From contig NZ_JAMXSS010000002.1 of assembly GCF_024124825.1 (NCBI RefSeq), positions 2,542,001 to 2,606,000 of the forward strand: 64,000 nucleotides of DNA, written 5' to 3'. Source of the DNA: Arthrobacter sp. H16F315. GTDB lineage: Bacteria > Actinomycetota > Actinomycetes > Actinomycetales > Micrococcaceae. Both the position numbers and the translations under genes were made by a program. Positions 38,557-49,521 of the stretch are shown piece after piece (position 1 is the first letter of the stretch; each line of letters begins with the position of its first letter). The notes below the pieces were generated by a model that was given only the letters and a program-made list of their open reading frames with translations, searched no databases and was not told the DNA's origin.

Positions 38557-40509
38557 CTACCAGATGCTGACGCGTTCGGTGGCCGGCATCCACATGCCGT
38601 CCTGCTCCGTCGTGCCAAAGGCCTCATGGAAGGCGTCGAGGTTCATGGCGATCTGGTTGGTGCGGAACTCGTTGGGCGAGTGCGGGTCCGTGGCGAGCCG
38701 GCGGACCGCTTCCTCGGTCCGGATGGCCTGGCGCCAGCCGGCAGCCCAGGACGCAAAGAAGCGCTGCACGCCGGTCAGGCCGTCCAGCACCGGCGGCTCC
38801 TGGCCGTCGAGGCTGATCAGGTACGCCTTGTAAGCAATTGTCAGCCCGCCCAGATCGCCGATATTTTCGCCGAGAGTCAGTTTCCCGTTTACGGTGTGCC
38901 CGGGCGCTGCAGTGGGGGAGAGCGCATCGAACTGGGCCACCAGCCGGGAAGTCAGCGATTCAAACGCCGTCCGGTCGTCTTCGGTCCACCAGTTGCGCAG
39001 CAGGCCGCTTCCGTCGTACTGCGAGCCCTGGTCATCGAAGCCGTGGCCGATCTCGTGGCCGATGACCGCACCGATGCCGCCGTAGTTGACCGCATCGTCG
39101 GCGTCAGCGGTGAAGAACGGCGGCTGCAGGATAGCTGCCGGGAACACGATCTCATTGAGCAGCGGGTGGTAATAGGCGTTTACGGTCTGGGGCGTCATCA
39201 GCCACTTGTCCCGGTCCACCGGCTGCCCCACCTCATCGAGGTGCCTGTCGACGTCGGCACTGTGCGCGCGCTCCACATTTCCCAGCAGATCCGACGGATC
39301 GATCTGCACTGCGGAATAATCTATCCACTTGTCCGGGTAGCCGATTTTGGCCCGAAACGAATCGAGTTTCTTCAGCGCCTCCCGTTTGGTTTCCTCACCC
39401 ATCCAGGACAGGCCGGTAATGGATTCGCGGTACGCCTCGATCAGGTTCGATACCAGCGACTCCATCCTCGCCTTGTGGGTTTCCGGGAAGTGCCGGGCAA
39501 CGTAGATCTGCCCGACCGCCTCGCCCAATGCGGCCTCGACGGCGGCGACCCCCCGCTTCCAACGGTCCTTATTCCGGGGCGTACCGCTCAGGGTGGTGCC
39601 GTAGAAGGAGAAGTGTGCATCGACGAACTCGGCGGAGAGGTAGGGAGCGGCCGAGCTGATGACCCGCAGTGCGAGCCACTCCTGCCAGACGGACAGCGGC
39701 TCCGAGTCCAGCAGCGTCGCTGCGCCGGCAAAGAAGTCAGGGGTGCTCACAACGAGTTCAGTGCGTTTCTCCGGCGCGATTGCGGCGGCGTCGAACCACG
39801 TGGCCAGGAGCGGGAAGAGCTGCGACGCCTCATCGGCTGACTTCAGGTTGTAGGTCTTCTGCGGATTCCGCAGCGTGACCTTGTCCCAGTGGTGCGAAGC
39901 AAGGGCCGTCTCCAGAGCCACAACCCGGCTGGCCGCGTCCGCCGGTCCGGCGACACCGGCCAGGGCGAAAACGTTTGCCACATGGTCCTTGTATGCCTGG
40001 ACCACCGGCGCGAACTTGTCGTCGCGGTAGTACGACTCATCCGGCAGGCCCAGCCCGCCCTGGCCGGTGTACAGCAGGACCCGGTCCGGGTTTCCGGCGT
40101 CGGGAGCGGGATAGATGTAGAACAGGCCGTCCACGTCCGCCCGGAACAGGCGCCCGGCAAGCGCTACGAGTTCGGCGACCGACGGTGTGGCGAACACGTC
40201 GGCGAGCCGCTGGCGGATCGGCTCCAGTCCCTTCGACTCCACCGCGTCCTCGTCCATAAAGCTGTTGTAGAGGTCGCCGATCTTCTGCTCGATCCCGGTC
40301 GACTCCGCGCCACGGGCGGCCGCGTCCCCGATGATCTCCCGCACCGCCAGTTCCGAGCCGTCCCGCAAGGCCGTGAACGTCCCTTCCAGGGACCGGTCAT
40401 CCGGGATCTGGATGCTCTTGAGCCAGGTGCCGTTAATGTTCTGGTACAGGTCATCCTGAGGCCGGACAGTGGCGTCGATAGTGGACAGGTTGATTCCCGA
40501 AAGTGGCAC
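38557..40509 (-). CDS. M13 family zinc metallopeptidase (PepO/neprilysin type)
   Basis: Zinc peptidase of 650 residues related to PepO and neprilysin. The catalytic motif HEIGHGFDDQG starts near residue 485 (HExxH), preceded by NAYYHPLLNEIVFPAAILQ (substrate-binding NAxY) and followed by ENIGDLGG, which supplies the third zinc ligand. The C-terminus ends in W, as is common in the family. The GTG at 40509 is chosen because AGAGGAG lies just upstream; a longer open frame would run into the leuA leader promoter. No signal peptide is seen, so it is probably cytosolic. Divergent from leuA. Confidence 0.93.
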   Translation of the reverse strand: MPLSGINLSTIDATVRPQDDLYQNINGTWLKSIQIPDDRSLEGTFTALRDGSELAVREIIGDAAARGAESTGIEQKIGDLYNSFMDEDAVESKGLEPIRQRLADVFATPSVAELVALAGRLFRADVDGLFYIYPAPDAGNPDRVLLYTGQGGLGLPDESYYRDDKFAPVVQAYKDHVANVFALAGVAGPADAASRVVALETALASHHWDKVTLRNPQKTYNLKSADEASQLFPLLATWFDAAAIAPEKRTELVVSTPDFFAGAATLLDSEPLSVWQEWLALRVISSAAPYLSAEFVDAHFSFYGTTLSGTPRNKDRWKRGVAAVEAALGEAVGQIYVARHFPETHKARMESLVSNLIEAYRESITGLSWMGEETKREALKKLDSFRAKIGYPDKWIDYSAVQIDPSDLLGNVERAHSADVDRHLDEVGQPVDRDKWLMTPQTVNAYYHPLLNEIVFPAAILQPPFFTADADDAVNYGGIGAVIGHEIGHGFDDQGSQYDGSGLLRNWWTEDDRTAFESLTSRLVAQFDALSPTAAPGHTVNGKLTLGENIGDLGGLTIAYKAYLISLDGQEPPVLDGLTGVQRFFASWAAGWRQAIRTEEAVRRLATDPHSPNEFRTNQIAMNLDAFHEAFGTTEQDGMWMPATERVSIW

Positions 40510-40611
40510 GGATGCTCCTCTGAGAGGCAGCCCGGCGCCGCCTTGCGAAGGAAGCCGGTCTGCATGGTGGACGTTGAGAAGGTATGGCTCCTTCATCTTA
40601 CGCACCCGTGT

Positions 40612-40617
40612 TACTGT
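40612..40617 (+). promoter_or_regulatory. Putative -10 box of the leuA leader transcript
   Basis: TACTGT lies three bases before the ATG at 40621 and six bases before the adjacent GTG at 40624, so the leader peptide is probably read from a leaderless RNA starting at the GTG. Confidence 0.45.
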
Positions 40618-40620
40618 GAC

Positions 40621-42500
<1,880 letters not shown>

Positions 42501-42510
42501 ACGGCGGGCA

Positions 42511-42541
42511 ACTGCGCCGCCGGATCCTCCGGCGGCGCAGT
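42511..42541 (+). terminator. Hairpin terminator of leuA
   Basis: A perfect 14-bp stem (42511-42524 with 42528-42541) with a TCC loop starts 10 bases after the leuA stop. The following GCTGCTTTCC is only weakly T-rich. Confidence 0.65.
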
Positions 42542-42593
42542 GCTGCTTTCCACAATGGCAGCGATTCCGTCAACGACAGTGCGAAGATTAACC

Positions 42594-43349
42594 GTGGCCC
42601 AACCATCCTCCTTTGCCTCCCGCGCCTACCGTGATGACGGCGTTGTGCTGCGTACCCACAAGCTGGGCGAAGCAGACCGGATCATCACCATCCTGACCAA
42701 GCACCACGGCCAGGTCCGCGCGGTGGCCAAGGGAATCCGGCGCACCAGCAGCCGCTTCGGCGCCCGGCTGGAACCCTTTATGGTCGCGGACCTGCAGCTG
42801 ATTTCCGGTCGCAGCCTCGATATTGTCACCCAAGCCGTGGCCAAGGGCGTCTACGGCGGAAACATCGCCGCGGACTACGGGCGGTACACCGTCGCGGCAG
42901 CCATGACCGAGACGGCGGAGAAACTCACCGACGTCGACGGCGAAGCGGGCACGGCCCAATACAACCTCCTGGTCGGTGCCTTGGCATCGCTGAGCCGCGG
43001 CGACCACACCCCGGAGCTCATTCTCGATTCCTACCTGTTGCGGGCCCTCGCCACCGGAGGCTGGGCACCGAGTTTTACGGACTGCGCGCGCTGCGGGGCC
43101 CGCGGTCCGCACAATGCGTTCTCGGCGCCGCTTGGCGGCATGGTGTGCGCGGATTGCCGGCCGCCGGGATCCCCGGCTCCCGCCGCGGAGACCGTTGTGC
43201 TGCTCGGCGCCCTGCTGACCGGGAACTGGACGACGGCGGACGCCTCGTTCTCCGTGCACCGGCGCGAGGCTGCGGGTCTGGTGGCGGGCTACCTGCAGTG
43301 GCATCTGGAACGTGTCCTTAAGTCCCTCAAACATGTGGAGCGAACGTAA
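42594..43349 (+). CDS. recO: DNA repair protein RecO
   Basis: Recombination mediator that helps load RecA on gapped DNA. The 251-residue product has the N-terminal OB fold ([39 protein letters not shown]), and a C-terminal zinc module [13 protein letters not shown]...CADC. The GTG at 42594 gives the usual family start; no strong ribosome binding site is visible, and ATG at 42555 is an alternative but falls close to the leuA terminator. uppS follows after two bases. Confidence 0.93.
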   Translation: MAQPSSFASRAYRDDGVVLRTHKLGEADRIITILTKHHGQVRAVAKGIRRTSSRFGARLEPFMVADLQLISGRSLDIVTQAVAKGVYGGNIAADYGRYTVAAAMTETAEKLTDVDGEAGTAQYNLLVGALASLSRGDHTPELILDSYLLRALATGGWAPSFTDCARCGARGPHNAFSAPLGGMVCADCRPPGSPAPAAETVVLLGALLTGNWTTADASFSVHRREAAGLVAGYLQWHLERVLKSLKHVERT

Positions 43350-43351
43350 CT

Positions 43352-44194
43352 GTGGCCTTGGGTAAAAACGCGGCATTGGCTAAAAAGAAGAGTCCGGTCC
43401 GGCAGCGGAGCACCCCGGTGGTGAGCCCCTATCCGCACGCCTCCGGGGCCGTCGCCCCGGCCATCCCCGCGGAGTTCATCCCGCGGCACGTCGCCATTGT
43501 GATGGACGGCAACGGCCGCTGGGCCAACCAGCGGGGCCTGCCCCGGATCGAAGGACACAAAGCGGGGGAGCCTGCCCTGCTGGATGTGGTGGCCGGGGCC
43601 ATCGAGCTGGGAATTGAGTACGTCAGCGTGTATGCCTTTTCCACCGAGAACTGGCGCCGCTCGCCCGAAGAAGTGCGCTTCCTGATGGGATTTAACAAGG
43701 ACGTGCTACGACGCCAGCGCAACCAGCTCGACGACTGGGGTGTCCGCATCCGCTGGTCCGGCCGACGGCCCAGGCTGTGGGGCTCGGTGATCCGTGAGCT
43801 GGAGGAGGCCGAGGACTTCACCCGTGGAAACAGCACCTGCACCTTGAACATGTGTGTTAACTACGGCGGCCGTGCCGAGATCGCCGATGCGGTGTCCGCC
43901 ATCGCGGAAGAGGTGGCGGCCGGGCGGCTCAAGCCGGGCGCCATCACCGAAAAGACGATCCAGAGATTCCTGGACGAGCCCGATTTGCCCGACGTTGACC
44001 TGTTCCTGCGCAGCTCCGGGGAGCAGCGGCTCTCGAACTTTATGCTCTGGCAGTCGGCCTACGCGGAGTTCGTCTTTATGGACACACTCTGGCCGGACGT
44101 GGACCGGCGTACCCTGTGGGACGCCGTCGAAATCTATGCCCAGCGGGACCGCCGCTACGGCGGCGCAATCGACGCGGCCCCCGGCGGCCCCTGA
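43352..44194 (+). CDS. uppS: Isoprenyl transferase (undecaprenyl diphosphate synthase family)
   Basis: Cis-prenyltransferase that extends a short isoprenoid with IPP units to make the polyprenyl carrier for cell-wall synthesis. The 280-residue product has the conserved [20 protein letters not shown] near residue 50 (catalytic Asp), [12 protein letters not shown], and [20 protein letters not shown] near residue 220. GGAG lies at 43336-43339. It is coupled to recO, as in other actinobacteria. Its end converges with a decayed hydrolase copy. Confidence 0.96.
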   Translation: MALGKNAALAKKKSPVRQRSTPVVSPYPHASGAVAPAIPAEFIPRHVAIVMDGNGRWANQRGLPRIEGHKAGEPALLDVVAGAIELGIEYVSVYAFSTENWRRSPEEVRFLMGFNKDVLRRQRNQLDDWGVRIRWSGRRPRLWGSVIRELEEAEDFTRGNSTCTLNMCVNYGGRAEIADAVSAIAEEVAAGRLKPGAITEKTIQRFLDEPDLPDVDLFLRSSGEQRLSNFMLWQSAYAEFVFMDTLWPDVDRRTLWDAVEIYAQRDRRYGGAIDAAPGGP

Positions 44195-44278
44195 CCGTCC
44201 CGTCCCACCGGGGATGACGGCAGCTCGCCCAGCCCTGGCCGCCGGGCGCACCGGGGTAGCGGAAGACGGCTGCCCGCC

Positions 44279-44889
44279 GGCCCCGCCCCAGCGCCCGGCG
44301 CGCCGTCTCCTCGACATCAATGACGGTGTCCACCTCCATCAGCTGCTGTGACCAGTCGGCTTGGAGGCGGGTGTGTCCGGACAGCATCACCAGCACGGGG
44401 ACATGATGCCGAGACGGAGCTGCACCGCCGCGTGACCGGCCAGGACCGCTTTTGTCCAGCCGAATCGGGAACGACGCCCGGGGTCGCCACGCAGCGTTCA
44501 GCGCCCACTCGCCGTGCGCCGTGCCGCTCACACTGTCCCAGTAGCCGGGCAGGCTGGGCTGCAGCAACGGCCGGCGCGGGTCGGTCCGGGCCAGCGGTTC
44601 CAGCAATTGCATGGCGATATTTCCTACCAGGCTGCTGCCCTGCAGCTCCAGCCACGGTGCGTTCAGGATGAGGGTACCCACTGCTCCCGGGTTGCGGTCC
44701 GCCCACAGCGCCGCGACCCCCGGCGTGCGGTGGCGGATACGCTGCAACCTCCGGTGGCTCGGGTACACAACGAACTAGAGTCGCGACCACCGGGCCTTCG
44801 TCGTCGTGAGCCAGCGGCAGCTCGAGGGACTCGAAGCGGGCCCCCAGCACGTCCTGCCGCCAAAGCTGGGTCACCAGGGGACGGTTCAT
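44279..44889 (-). pseudogene. Decayed copy of the adjacent alpha/beta hydrolase
   Basis: The ATG at 44889 overlaps the stop of the intact hydrolase upstream. Its first 42 residues (to ATLVRC) align with the start of that protein. Roughly 105 residues are then missing, including the HGW oxyanion region, and the text resumes in another frame with VAALWADRNPGAVGTLILNA, PWLELQGSSLVGNIAMQLLE and GEWALNAAWRPRASFPIRL, matching the intact copy. A further frame change occurs before AVLAGHAAVQLRLGI. The sequence ends after RALGRG without the histidine-bearing C-terminus. Both the nucleophile elbow and the catalytic histidine are gone. This is a genuine remnant of a tandem duplication, since errors alone cannot explain the deletions. 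Confidence 0.72.
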
Positions 44890-45889
44890 CCGGTGCTGCC
44901 ATTGTCCGGGCCGAAGGCTCGGAGCCAGCGGGACAGCCGGGCGTAGGCGTCGGACCGGACGGGCGGGGCGGAGAGGAACACATCATGCAGCGCACCGTCG
45001 ATCCTTTCCAGTGTGATGCTCCGGCCCAGGCTCAGGGCACGCAGGGCGATGGTGTTAACGTCCAGAACGGCGTCGGTGCGGCGCATCGATTCCTTCCAGA
45101 ACATGCCGTTGGCGCTGGCCGCGGAGATCAGCACGAGGATGGGGGCGGTGATGTTCAGTCCCCGTGCCACCCTCGTTTGGCCGGCAAGGACGGCACTGAG
45201 CCAGCCGGCGCGGACAGGGAAGGCCCGGGGCGGGCGGTATCGGTCATCGAGAGCCCATTCGCCCTCGGCCGCGCTGCTGATGCTGCGCCAGTAAAAAGCG
45301 CGTTCCGGAAGCCGGATGACGGCCTCCGGCCGGAACCGCGCGAGCGGCTCCACCATGGCCCGGGCCGCACGGCGTACGGCGGGGCTGCCGTGCATTTCCA
45401 GCCACGGGCTGTCCAGGACCAACTGTGAGACCACACCCGGGTGCCGGCTTGCCCACAGCGCCGCTATCAGCCCGCCGGTCGAATGGCCCATCAGCGCCAG
45501 CGCCGGCGGGCCGTCCGCCCCGGGGTGGAGTGCGGTGATGATCCCGATCGCCGCGGTGATCTCGGCGTCGTAGTCAGACAGATCGGCCACATAGCCGCCC
45601 GGCGCGCCCGCCCGCAGACTCCGTCCGTGATTGTGCATGTCCAGGGCAAAAATGCGAAACCCCGGCGGGACCAGAATTGGGCGAGCTCGGCGTTAAAAAA
45701 ATAGTCGCTCCAACCATGCAGGAAGAGCACGGCCCGGGCCGTGTCCCCTCCGGTCGAACCCGCTCCGGCCCCGGCAACGTGCCGGACCAGTGTGGCGTTC
45801 CGTTCGACGCCGTCCGGACCGGCCGCCGGGAACGTGCAGGCTTCGAAATCGCCGCCCAGAATATCGGCCACCCACTCCACGGCCGGCAC
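44886..45889 (-). CDS. Alpha/beta hydrolase (serine aminopeptidase S33 / Hydrolase_4 type), with a frameshift
   Basis: A 334-residue hydrolase after repair. It has the oxyanion segment VLFLHGWSDYFFNAELAQFW, the ALDMHNHGRSLR loop, the nucleophile elbow MGHSTGG near residue 150, and a C-terminal DGALHDVFLS with the catalytic His. Monoacylglycerol-lipase-like or esterase activity is likely; the substrate is unknown. The frame breaks at the plus-strand C4 run 45660-45663; adding one base gives SRRGFRIFALDMHNHGRSL. The GTG at 45889 directly follows the stop of the FAD dehydrogenase, and the stop overlaps the start of a decayed paralogue. Fairly sure. Confidence 0.8.
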
Positions 45890-47586
45890 CTATACCGCCG
45901 ACGCCGCGGCGCGCCCGGCCGATCGGCCGGAAAAGAGGCAGCCGCCGAGGAAGGTCCCCTCAAGGGAGCGGTAGCCGTGGATGCCGCCGCCGCCGAAGCC
46001 GGCAGCTTCCCCGGCGGCGAAAAGTCCGGGAACAGGCTGCCCGGCACCATCGAGGACCCGGGACTGCAGATCGGTGTGGAGCCCGCCCAGACTTTTGCGG
46101 GTCAGTACCGAGAGCCGGACCGCCAGCAGCGGCCCGTGCCGGGGGTCCAGCATCCGGTGCGGCGGAGCCACCCGCATGACCTTGTCGGTGGTGAATCGCC
46201 GGGCGGCGCGAATGGCAGCGAGTTGCGGGTCTTTGCCCAGTCCGCTGTCGAACTGCCGGTCCCGGGACCGGATCAGCCGGTCCAGCCCGGCGGGGTCAAC
46301 CAGCGGCCGGCCGGTGAGCGAGTTCATGGCGGCCGCCAGCCCGGCGGGGGTGTCCGCCTGCAGGAAGTCGACCCCGCGGTCCAGGAAGCGCTGCAGCGGG
46401 CTGTCGTTCCCGGGCCCGAGCCGGGACGCCAGCAAGCGGAGGTCCTTGCCGGTGAGGTCGGGATTTTGTTCCGAGCCGGAGAGCGCAAACTCCTTGCGGG
46501 CGATGGTCCTGTTCAGGACGAACCAGGAATGATCGTGGCCCGTTCCCAGGATGTGGCGCAGAGCCCCCAGCGAGTCGAACCCCGGAAACAGGGGAGCTGG
46601 GAGCATCCGTCCGCTGGCGTCAAGCCACAGCGATGAGGGTCCGGGCAGGATCCGGATTCCGTGCTGTGGCCAGACCGGCGAATGATTCCGGATCCCTTCG
46701 GGGTAGTGCCACATCCGGTCCCCGTTAATGAGGCGGCCTCCGGCGCGGGCAGCGGCAGCCAGGAACTCGCCATCAACGGACGCCGGCACGCCGCTCAACA
46801 TCGTCCGGGGTGCCCGGCCGCCCGGCCACTGCCGCCGGACGGTGGTGTGGTTGCCGCCGATCCCGCCGGTGGTCACCACTACTGCGGCGCCTGATGCTTC
46901 AAAGCTGCCGACGGCGACGCGCGAGGAGGCTTCGCCGCGGGCCGCACCGCTGGGTTCCAGGATCTCGCCGTGCACGCCAGTGACTCGTCCGGCCACGGTC
47001 ACCAGGTCGGCGGCGCGGTAGCGGAAGTGGAAGGTGACCCGCCCCGAGGCCTCGCCTTCTCGCAGCTTTGCCAGGAACGGCGCCACCAGGGCCGGCCCGG
47101 TGCCCCAAACGACGTGGAAACGCGGCACCGTGTTGCCATGGCCGTCGGGGCCGTACCCGCCGCGTTCGGCCCATTGCACGAGCGGGAACAGCTTCACCCC
47201 CAGCGAAGCGAGCCAGGCACGTTTTTCCCCTGCGGCGAAGTCCACGTACGCGGCGGCCCAGTCCATGGCCAGGGCATCTTCGCTCCGGTCGAAGGCGGCG
47301 GAGGACATCCAGTCGGCCAGTGCAAGGCCGGCGCTGTCCCTGACGCCAAGACGGCGCTGTTCGGGGAGTCCACGAGGAACAGCCCGCCGAATGACCAGTG
47401 TGCCTGGCCGCCGGCGGAGGCCGCGGGTTCCTGGTCGAGCACGGCAACCCGGCGGCCGGCGGCGTAGGCCTGGGCCGCGGCCACGAGGCCCGCAAGGCCT
47501 GCGCCCACCACGATGACGTCGGCGTCGATCACCGATCCGGCCGCCCGCACAGGGACCGGGGTCGGGGCGCCATTGTCGCTGCTCAT
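45890..47586 (-). CDS. FAD-binding dehydrogenase (flavocytochrome c / 3-ketosteroid dehydrogenase-like), with a frameshift
   Basis: A 565-residue flavoprotein after repair. The N-terminal Rossmann motif is DVIVVGAGLAGLVAAAQAYA with ASAGGQAHWSFGG; the C-terminal FAD motif is GLFAAGEAAGFGGGGIHGYR. It belongs to the fumarate reductase/ketosteroid dehydrogenase flavoprotein group; the substrate cannot be assigned. The frame breaks at the plus-strand G4 run 47363-47366; one extra base gives VDSPEQRRLGVRDSAGLALA and joins the two parts. TAGCAT lies six bases before the ATG at 47586, suggesting a leaderless mRNA. The alpha/beta hydrolase gene follows without a gap. Confidence 0.85.
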
Positions 47587-47592
47587 GGCTTC

Positions 47593-47598
47593 ATGCTA
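47593..47598 (-). promoter_or_regulatory. Putative -10 box of the leaderless FAD dehydrogenase mRNA
   Basis: On the minus strand TAGCAT, six bases (GAAGCC), then ATG at 47586. Confidence 0.45.
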
Positions 47599-47653
47599 GC
47601 GCCAGGGAGTACACGGGTTTGGTCTGGACCGCCGCAACCGCAAAACTAGAGCC

Positions 47654-48728
47654 ATGCGCGTATATCCGACATTCTTCCGACTGGCCTTTTTATGGATGGA
47701 CGCCGAACGCGCCCACAAGATTGGCTTCCGGGCCATCCGGCTTGTCCACAGCTGCGGCGCGGGGCGTGTGCTCCAGCGGTTCACAGTGCCGGCAGCGTCA
47801 CTAAAGACCCAGGCATTTGGCCTGACCTTCCCGTCGCCGTTCGGCCTGGCGGCGGGCTTCGACAAAGAGGGTCACGGAATCGAAGCCCTGACCGAGCTGG
47901 GCTTTGGCCATGTTGAGGTCGGCACCATCACCGGCCAGGCCCAGCCTGGGAACCCCGCTCCGCGGCTCTTTCCGCTTGGTCGAGGATCGGGCCGTGATCA
48001 ACCGGATGGGCTTCAACAATGACGGGGCCGCCGCCGTGGCGCCCCGCCTGAAGTCGGCCCGGGCCGCCCTGCAGCGCCGGTACCCGGGGGTCCGCCCCGT
48101 CATTGGGGTCAACATCGGCAAGAGCAAGGTGGTGGAACTTTCGGACGCGGCCGCCGACTACCTCATCAGCGCCCGCAGCCTGGCGCCCGCCGCCGATTAC
48201 CTTGTGGTCAACGTCAGCTCCCCGAACACCCCGGGTCTGCGGTTGCTGCAGGACGTTCAGACGCTGCGCCCGCTGCTGACGGCAGTTGGGGAAGCCGCGG
48301 ACCACGCTGCAGGGCGCCATGTTCCCTTGCTGGTCAAGATTGCCCCGGACCTCAGCGATGAGGACATCGACGACGTCGCGCGCCTGGCCCTGGACCTGAA
48401 ACTTGACGGAATTATCGCCACCAACACCACCGTTGCCCGAACCGGGCTGTCCGCGGGTCCGGACAAGGTTGCAGCCTGCGGCGCCGGCGGGCTGTCCGGG
48501 GCACCGCTGAAGCAACGGTCGTTGGAAGTGCTGGCCAGGCTCAAGGCGGCAACCGGCGGCAGACTGGCACTCATCTCGGTCGGCGGGGTCGAAACGGCGC
48601 AGGACGTGCAGCAGCGGCTCGACGCGGGCGCCACCCTTGTGCAGGGATACACGGCGTTCCTTTACGAAGGACCATTTTGGGCCGCCCGCATCAACCGGCA
48701 ACTGGCCAAGCACCCTTCCCGGCGTTAG
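47654..48728 (+). CDS. pyrD: Dihydroorotate dehydrogenase (quinone), with a frameshift
   Basis: Class 2, membrane-associated enzyme oxidising dihydroorotate to orotate in pyrimidine synthesis, with FMN and quinone. N-terminal amphipathic helices (FRLAFLWMDAERAHKIGFRA) precede the barrel with PFGLAAGFDKEGHGIEAL, VNIGKSKV, VVNVSSPNTPGLRLLQ (catalytic Ser region) and ISVGGVETAQDVQQRLDAGA. The frame changes near 47969-47971, where removing one T from CTCTTTCC restores APRLFRLVEDRAVINRMGF and a 357-residue protein. A sequencing error is likely because the gene is usually essential for prototrophy. Confidence 0.9.
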
Positions 48729-48769
48729 GCCGCCTAGCCCCGCCCTGGGTGTCCCGGGGCGGGGACGAC

Positions 48770-48802
48770 AGAGCCCCCGGCAGTCCAACTGCCGGGGGCT
48801 CT
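48770..48802. terminator. Bidirectional terminator between pyrD and the DUF3043 gene
   Basis: A perfect 15-bp stem, agagcccccggcagt and its complement, with a CCA loop lies between converging genes. A second hairpin, CCCCGCCC/GGGCGGGG, is just upstream at about 48738-48764. Confidence 0.75.
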
Positions 48803-48816
48803 GATGCGCTGGGGGA

Positions 48817-49416
48817 TCAGGCCGGGTAGTCGCCGCGCTTGACGAGGGGCTTGGGAAGGCGCAGGCGGCGGAACTGCAGCGAGCGCATGGAGCCGTACCA
48901 TACGGTCCCTCGCTCCACGTCGCCGAACTTCTCCGCCAGGCGCTTCTTGAGCTTCCGGGACAGGATAAAGACGTCGACGAAGACTGCCAGGAACATCACC
49001 CAGAACCCGCCCAGAACATAGATCATTTGGGCGCTGGAGGCAGGGACCAGCAACGAGATGACCACAAAGAGGAGCGCACCGAACATCAGGTACTCGCCAA
49101 GGCTGAAGCGGGCATCCACGTAATTGCGGGCGAAACGCTTCTGTGGGCCTTTGTCCCGCAGCGGCAGGTACTTCTCGTCGCCGGTGTCCATGGCCTGCCG
49201 CATCTTCAGACGCTGCTCCTGGACCGCCGTACGTTCCGCGGCTTTGGAGGCCTTGCGGTCCTCCGGCACGAGCGGGCGCTTGCGGGCGGCCACCTGCGCG
49301 CTGCGCTTGGGCGTGGGCGCGCCCTTGCCGAGGGCGGCGTCCCGGGCATTTGCCCCGGCCGCCTGCTGGTCAACAATGTCCTGCGCCGATGGCGCTTCTT
49401 TTTTACGTCCAAACAC
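48817..49416 (-). CDS. DUF3043 family membrane protein
   Basis: A 199-residue actinobacterial protein of unknown function. The N-terminal half is charged (FGRKKEAPSAQDIVDQQAAG; LVPEDRKASKAAERTAVQEQ), followed by FARNYVDARFSLGEYLM, two transmembrane helices (LLFVVISLLVPASSAQMIYV and GGFWVMFLAVFVDVFILSRK) and a basic tail. GTG at 49416 or 49419 is likely, because TATTCT ends three to six bases upstream, implying a leaderless mRNA. The gene converges with pyrD and diverges from the M20 peptidase. Confidence 0.88.
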   Translation of the reverse strand: MFGRKKEAPSAQDIVDQQAAGANARDAALGKGAPTPKRSAQVAARKRPLVPEDRKASKAAERTAVQEQRLKMRQAMDTGDEKYLPLRDKGPQKRFARNYVDARFSLGEYLMFGALLFVVISLLVPASSAQMIYVLGGFWVMFLAVFVDVFILSRKLKKRLAEKFGDVERGTVWYGSMRSLQFRRLRLPKPLVKRGDYPA

Positions 49417-49422
49417 CACTAC

Positions 49423-49428
49423 AGAATA
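49423..49428 (-). promoter_or_regulatory. Putative -10 box of the leaderless DUF3043 gene
   Basis: TATTCT on the minus strand is three bases from GTG 49419 and six from GTG 49416. Confidence 0.4.
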
Positions 49429-49508
49429 CCCCGGGGCGCAGGGCGCGAGACCCAGCGCACACACGATGCGATGGGCCCCGCCTGGTTTGCAGTGATCGAC
49501 GGCGCAGG

Positions 49509-49514
49509 TAGTGT
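49509..49514 (+). promoter_or_regulatory. Putative -10 box of the leaderless M20 peptidase gene
   Basis: TAGTGT is followed by seven bases and ATG at 49522, with no ribosome binding site. Confidence 0.45.
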
Positions 49515-49521
49515 CTTGGCC

